NCBI GenBank assembly: GCA_046582495.1
Contig: JAYGEG010000131.1
Coordinates: forward strand, 1 to 9,391
Reading direction: 5' to 3'
Length of the DNA stretch: 9,391 nt
From: TMED23 sp913054205
GTDB taxonomy: Bacteria > Pseudomonadota > Alphaproteobacteria > Rhodospirillales > UBA2165
Position 1 is the stretch's first letter, and the number at the start of each line of letters is the position of its first letter. Below, in pieces: positions 6,733 to 9,391 of the stretch. Position numbers and translations under genes: made by a program. The notes under the pieces were generated by a model. It was not told where the DNA came from and did not search any database. It was given only the letters and a program-made list of their open reading frames with translations.

Positions 6733-6754
6733 GCCCCACATTCAGCCCCACATT
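6733..6754. repeat. Tandem GCCCCACATT repeat near the tRNA scar, integrase arm-site-like
   Basis: GCCCCACATT occurs at 6733-6742 and again at 6745-6754, a 12-base period with a two-base spacer. It lies 55 bases beyond the tRNA 3' end. Short direct repeats at this distance from a tRNA att core resemble the arm-type binding sites of tyrosine integrases. The repeat is certain; its role is inferred. No integrase gene is visible. Confidence 0.45.
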
Positions 6755-6776
6755 AGTGAAGCCCTTGGTCGCGTAT

Positions 6777-7052
6777 CTATTGCTTCCCTTGAAGTTGTAT
6801 CAGCGATAACCATGCTTTCCGCACAGTCGGGCTATCTTCAACGATCTTGATCCAATTCATGTCTATTAAGACGGTGAGAGCCGTTGTAACTTCATTGTCA
6901 CCGCGTATATCGATGCCAGCGCCTGTCTTCTTCTGGTCGTTTTTGATTGTTACGCCGGGGGGACTTTGAATAGGAGGTGGACGCCATCACTGGGATGTTG
7001 GATGAGTGTACCTGGGATCATGCCTTCGGATTGCTCCCACTCCTTGATAGTC
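6777..7052 (-). pseudogene. Bifunctional DNA primase/polymerase (prim-pol) gene fragment, frameshifted and internally deleted
   Basis: On the minus strand, from about 7050, one frame reads TIKEWEQSEGMIPGTLIQ, then HPSDGVHLLFKVPP, and stops (TAA, 6950-6952). Shifting frame within the six-G run at 6957-6962 gives the natural continuation GVTIKNDQKKTGAGIDIRGD, down to about 6897. Together these are the SGGxHLyF...GxGIDIRGD blocks typical of the prim-pol domain (PF09250) of phage and plasmid replication proteins. Directly after IRGD the frame continues as NEVTTALTVLIDMNWI and ends at TAG (6777-6779). This resembles the winged-helix-like C terminus of such multi-domain replicases, so most of the middle is missing. 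The upstream catalytic aspartates are also absent. The fragment cannot encode a working enzyme and marks a former mobile element. The 6-G frameshift could be a sequencing error; the deletions could not. Confidence 0.7.
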
Positions 7053-7680
7053 GCGCCTCGCCGCCCATAGTGCCATAGGGCATCATCCGACCATCGGCCA
7101 GTCGCGCCAGGGCCGGTTGGATGGTGCGAAACGGGCGGCGGTCAGGCATCAGTGAATTATGGTGGGCCTAGTCGCGGGAGAAGCTGGTACCACGGTTTTG
7201 CCAGGTGATGCCGGTTTCCTCCAGTACTGTGCCGGAGCCGAACTTCCATTAGATGCTCTGGATGAAACTGACGGCGCGGCCTTGGTCATCGACTGCACCG
7301 AGCAGGATCAGTGAGGCCAATCCCTGGGTCGGTGGTTGCAGGTTATAGACCTCGTGACCGGCAACCGTCAACGCAGCGAGCTCGCCGCGCGACGGAATGG
7401 TGTCACATCCCTGGTTTTTATAGAACTCGATATCAGCACCGGCTGCCGCAGCGCCACAAGCATCAATGCCGATGACATCCGATTCTGGGACATGGATAAG
7501 CCAGAAATTTTCACCACCAAGGGCGTTCATATGGGGGTAAACCACGGTGAACACCGCCGCAGCGGCAACCATAGCTTCAATAGCGTTGCCGCCGTCTTCT
7601 AATACTCTCAGCCCGGCCTTAGCGGCAATATGGTGAGGGGCGGTGACCATGCCCCGGTAGGAACGTGTTGTTTTTAACAT
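7051..7680 (-). pseudogene. Gamma-glutamyltransferase family pseudogene with internal deletions and two stops
   Basis: The start ATG (7680) overlaps the stop of the upstream DUF2877 gene (TAATG), an operon-style junction. About 210 codons remain, whereas the family has about 530. The N-terminal large-subunit region is good (GMVTAPHHIAAKAGL, VLEDGGNAIEAMVAAAA, GIDACGAAAAG, TIPSRGELAALTVAG). The frame then jumps at about 7354-7360 to YNLQPPTQGLASLIL and again at about 7296-7301 to VDDQGRAVSFIQSI. The usual Tyr codon after QSI is TAA (7249-7251), and a second in-frame TAG lies at 7168-7170. Homology nevertheless continues through WKFGSGTV, WQNRGTSF, RRPFRTIQPALARLADGR and MPYGTMGGE, ending at about 7056. 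The segment with the autoprocessing nucleophile threonine is deleted. Family members hydrolyse or transfer gamma-glutamyl groups; this copy is dead. Confidence 0.88.
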
Positions 7681-8678
7681 TATTTTTTCCAATATTCGGA
7701 TAACATTCGCTCGACAACGGGGCCTATTTGGTTGCCGATGGGATCTTTGGTTGATGTGATCAACGAATGCAATTTGGCGGAGGCCTTAATATCAAGCCAA
7801 ATTCTCAGCACGATAACAGCACCAGCGAGGGCATCCCATCCCGAACAATGTCCGATTTGATCAACGGCCATCAGAATGTCATTGGTGATTGTATGCTTGC
7901 CACCCATGATGCCGTTGATCGCGTTGTGGAGAAGCTCGCTGCCAAGACCTTTCGCGGCGGCTTCGAGATGCGCGATGCTGATGGACGTCGTCGCCCGCTT
8001 GCCATGTTCGCGGATGAGATCGGCAATTGAGCGCGCCACTGCGGGTTGACTGAGGTGGTGAAGCGCGATCATGGCACCGCCTAAAAAATCATCCCCGGAA
8101 GGCGTCAGGCCCGGTCCGAGGCCGAGCAATGGAACCACACGGCGAAGGGGCTCTGGCGAAACAAAACCGGGGTCAGTCAGCGATTGTTGGAGCCAGTCCT
8201 GAAAATGCTGGATAGGGTGGGCGGCAAAATCCGCAACTCTGGTGCCAGGGTCGGGTTGGTCGGAAAGGATGTTATAGCCTAAACCCTGATCCGGAAGTTT
8301 TGTTGCTGCCAAGCGATCCAATTCACCGAGACCTGCGCTCAAACTTTGGCGCGACCAATTGGCTGGTGGGTCCGGAGGTTGCCAGATTTCTGCCTCGGTC
8401 CAGGAAAAAGTCAGGCTTTCCGCCACGCTAAGGTGGCTCGGGCTGGTCTCAATGGGGTCTCCCACTTGCAAGCCACATGTCTGCCATTCAACGGATGAAG
8501 GCGCGTCAGAGATAACATTCAGCGGACTGTTGGTAAGAGTGCTGGTGCCGATGCAAATGAGCGCTGGTTTCAGTTCGACATAAAACGAGCGGGAAAAAAC
8601 GGCAACAACCTTCCCGTGGGCGTTCCTACGCATGGCGTTGGAAGCGTGCTCACTGGCTTGCTGTATGGCAAAATGCAT
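7680..8678 (-). CDS. DUF2877 protein, AllH-like (oxamate carbamoyltransferase subunit family)
   Basis: This 332-residue protein has the DUF2877 (PF11392) hallmark LLGLGPGLTPSGDDFLGG, with the Asp-Asp pair at about residues 196-197, and a later GHCSGWDALAGAVIVL block. E. coli AllH (formerly YlbF) belongs to this family. It forms the oxamate carbamoyltransferase complex with FdrA/AllF and AllG, yielding carbamoyl phosphate, which carbamate kinase then uses to make ATP in allantoin breakdown. The gene begins immediately after a carbamate kinase stop codon (TGA then ATG) and has an AAAGG Shine-Dalgarno at 8688-8692. Its stop overlaps the gamma-glutamyltransferase ATG. This context supports a carbamoyl-phosphate role, but no AllF or AllG partner is in the window and both neighbours are broken. 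The frame is intact and full length; whether it is still expressed or useful is unknown. Confidence 0.85.
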   Translation of the reverse strand: MHFAIQQASEHASNAMRRNAHGKVVAVFSRSFYVELKPALICIGTSTLTNSPLNVISDAPSSVEWQTCGLQVGDPIETSPSHLSVAESLTFSWTEAEIWQPPDPPANWSRQSLSAGLGELDRLAATKLPDQGLGYNILSDQPDPGTRVADFAAHPIQHFQDWLQQSLTDPGFVSPEPLRRVVPLLGLGPGLTPSGDDFLGGAMIALHHLSQPAVARSIADLIREHGKRATTSISIAHLEAAAKGLGSELLHNAINGIMGGKHTITNDILMAVDQIGHCSGWDALAGAVIVLRIWLDIKASAKLHSLITSTKDPIGNQIGPVVERMLSEYWKK

Positions 8679-9024
8679 TCAATTCAGCCTTTGATTATCC
8701 TCGGTGTAGACGTGGCTTCCAGCCTCGCCTTTCAGGGTTGCTGACGCTTCATTTAATTGGCCAATTATAACCCGTTTGCCGCCGCCTTCCAGGAATTTAA
8801 TACAGGCTTCGACTTTGGGGCCCATGCCGCCTGGTGGGAATTGCCCCTCGGCGCACGGTAGGCACGCAACCCCTCCAGCGAAACCCGATCGAGATCGCGC
8901 TGTTCCGGGGTGCCAAAATTAATGGCGATTTTCGGCACGGCCGTCAGGATCATCATCATATCAATGCCCAGCACATGGCCGTATGAGCGGAGGTCAAATC
9001 CTTATTGACGACGGCCGAGACACC
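8679..9024 (-). pseudogene. Carbamate kinase C-terminal fragment with two frameshifts
   Basis: Carbamate kinase makes ATP from carbamoyl phosphate. Its C-terminal third can be read across three frames of the minus strand. GVSAVVNKDLTSAHTAM occupies about 9018-8970. LGIDMMMILTAVPKIAINFG and TPEQRDLDRVSLEGLRAY occupy about 8972-8860. EGQFPPGGMGPKVEACIKFL and GQLNEASATLKGEAGSHVYT run from about 8850 to the TGA at 8679-8681. The first frame switch lies near 8970 and the second at the GCGC of 8851-8854. Roughly 115 of about 310 residues remain, and the N-terminal two thirds, including the carbamoyl-phosphate-binding part, is lost where the CHAT fragment begins. It lies directly upstream of the AllH-like gene, a known functional pairing. 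Confidence 0.88.
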
Positions 9025-9391
9025 TTTACACACACCCTTGGGCCGAGAATAACAGGAATTCTGGCTAATCAGCTTAAAGGTCTATCTGATCCAGGCTTAG
9101 TCTTTACCCCACCGACCAAAGGTACTGACAAGGATGATGGCTACCTAACTGCCAGTGAAGTGGCCCAGCTTAATCTCAATGCTGATTGGGTAATCCTATC
9201 GGCGTGTAATACGGCTGCCCCAGATGGCACGCCGGGAGCAGAAGGTCTTACTGGTTTAGCCAAGGCATTCTTCTATGCCGGCTCGAGATCTCTCCTGGTA
9301 TCTCACTGGCGAGTCTTAAGTGATGCGGCCAGGGCCCTCACCACCAAGATGTTCAGCCTTGCTAAGGATAAAACCATCGGCAAGGCCGAAG
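8983..9391 (+). pseudogene. CHAT (caspase-like) domain fragment, 5'-truncated and running off the window
   Basis: From about 9050 to the edge one plus-strand frame encodes the second half of a CHAT domain: GLSDPGLVFTPP, GYLTASEVAQLNLNADWVIL, then SACNTA with the catalytic-type cysteine, GLAKAFFYAGSRSLLVSHW and the beginning of the following helix. CHAT proteases are caspase relatives, often C-terminal to TPR repeats. The family's catalytic histidine motif (typically ATHG) should lie just before GILANQ, but here the sequence reads RITG, so similarity is cut at about 9047. The frame stays open leftwards through the antisense of the carbamate kinase fragment to an ATG at 8983 (MSGGQILIDDGRD), giving a chimeric frame of at least 136 codons. 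It lacks the histidine and all upstream domains, so it is most likely a gene remnant. The C-terminal end is outside the window. Confidence 0.75.

Noticed and set aside
7336..8030. Plus-strand open frames opposite the gamma-glutamyltransferase and AllH-like genes.
   Set aside because: They are antisense to regions with clear family homology on the minus strand and show no recognisable motifs.
9050..9391. A CRISPR-linked caspase effector (TPR-CHAT of type III-E systems).
   Set aside because: Only half a CHAT domain is present, the histidine motif is missing, and no repeats or cas genes are seen in the window.

Overview
The window is bacterial. G+C is roughly one half by eye, and the tightly overlapping genes, chemoreceptor, phage-type primase remnant and DUF2877/carbamate kinase genes point to a proteobacterium, most likely an alphaproteobacterium. 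The taxonomic call is an inference from gene content and the style of a tRNA T-arm, not a measurement.

Region 1 (2-685, +) is the C-terminal signalling part of a methyl-accepting chemotaxis protein that enters from the left. A 166-base gap follows (686-851). It holds a candidate promoter with two adjacent dyad symmetries and then a strong Shine-Dalgarno sequence.

Region 2 (852-6518, +) is the core of the window. Five genes lie head to tail with overlaps of 8, 59, 4 and 4 bases, so they are almost certainly one operon. They encode an unrecognised 306-residue protein, a phosphosulfolactate synthase (ComA/XcbB family), an argininosuccinate-lyase-like enzyme, an adenylosuccinate-lyase-like enzyme, and a PLP enzyme of the D-cysteine desulfhydrase/ACC deaminase family. 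A sulfite-to-PEP synthase beside two aspartase/fumarase-superfamily lyases and a PLP enzyme matches the bacterial coenzyme M (2-mercaptoethanesulfonate) pathway known from Xanthobacter autotrophicus Py2 (the xcb genes). ComA/XcbB would add sulfite to phosphoenolpyruvate, and the XcbC-like lyase would then eliminate phosphate to give sulfoacrylate. The remaining proteins would carry out decarboxylation, thiolation and reduction. I am not certain which protein does which of these later steps. The unknown first gene is the natural candidate for a missing step. No gene that uses coenzyme M lies in the window.

Region 3 (6519-9391) looks like a decaying boundary of a mobile element. In order it holds: the 3' end of a tRNA with encoded CCA and no 5' half; an intrinsic terminator; a tandem 10-base repeat like an integrase arm site; a minus-strand fragment of a phage/plasmid primase-polymerase with a frameshift; a gamma-glutamyltransferase pseudogene with two in-frame stops and two internal deletions; an apparently intact DUF2877 (AllH-like) gene; a carbamate kinase C-terminal fragment with two frameshifts; and, on the plus strand, a CHAT (caspase-like) domain fragment running off the right edge. 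On the minus strand, carbamate kinase, AllH-like and gamma-glutamyltransferase abut like a former nitrogen-catabolic operon, of which only the AllH-like frame is still open.
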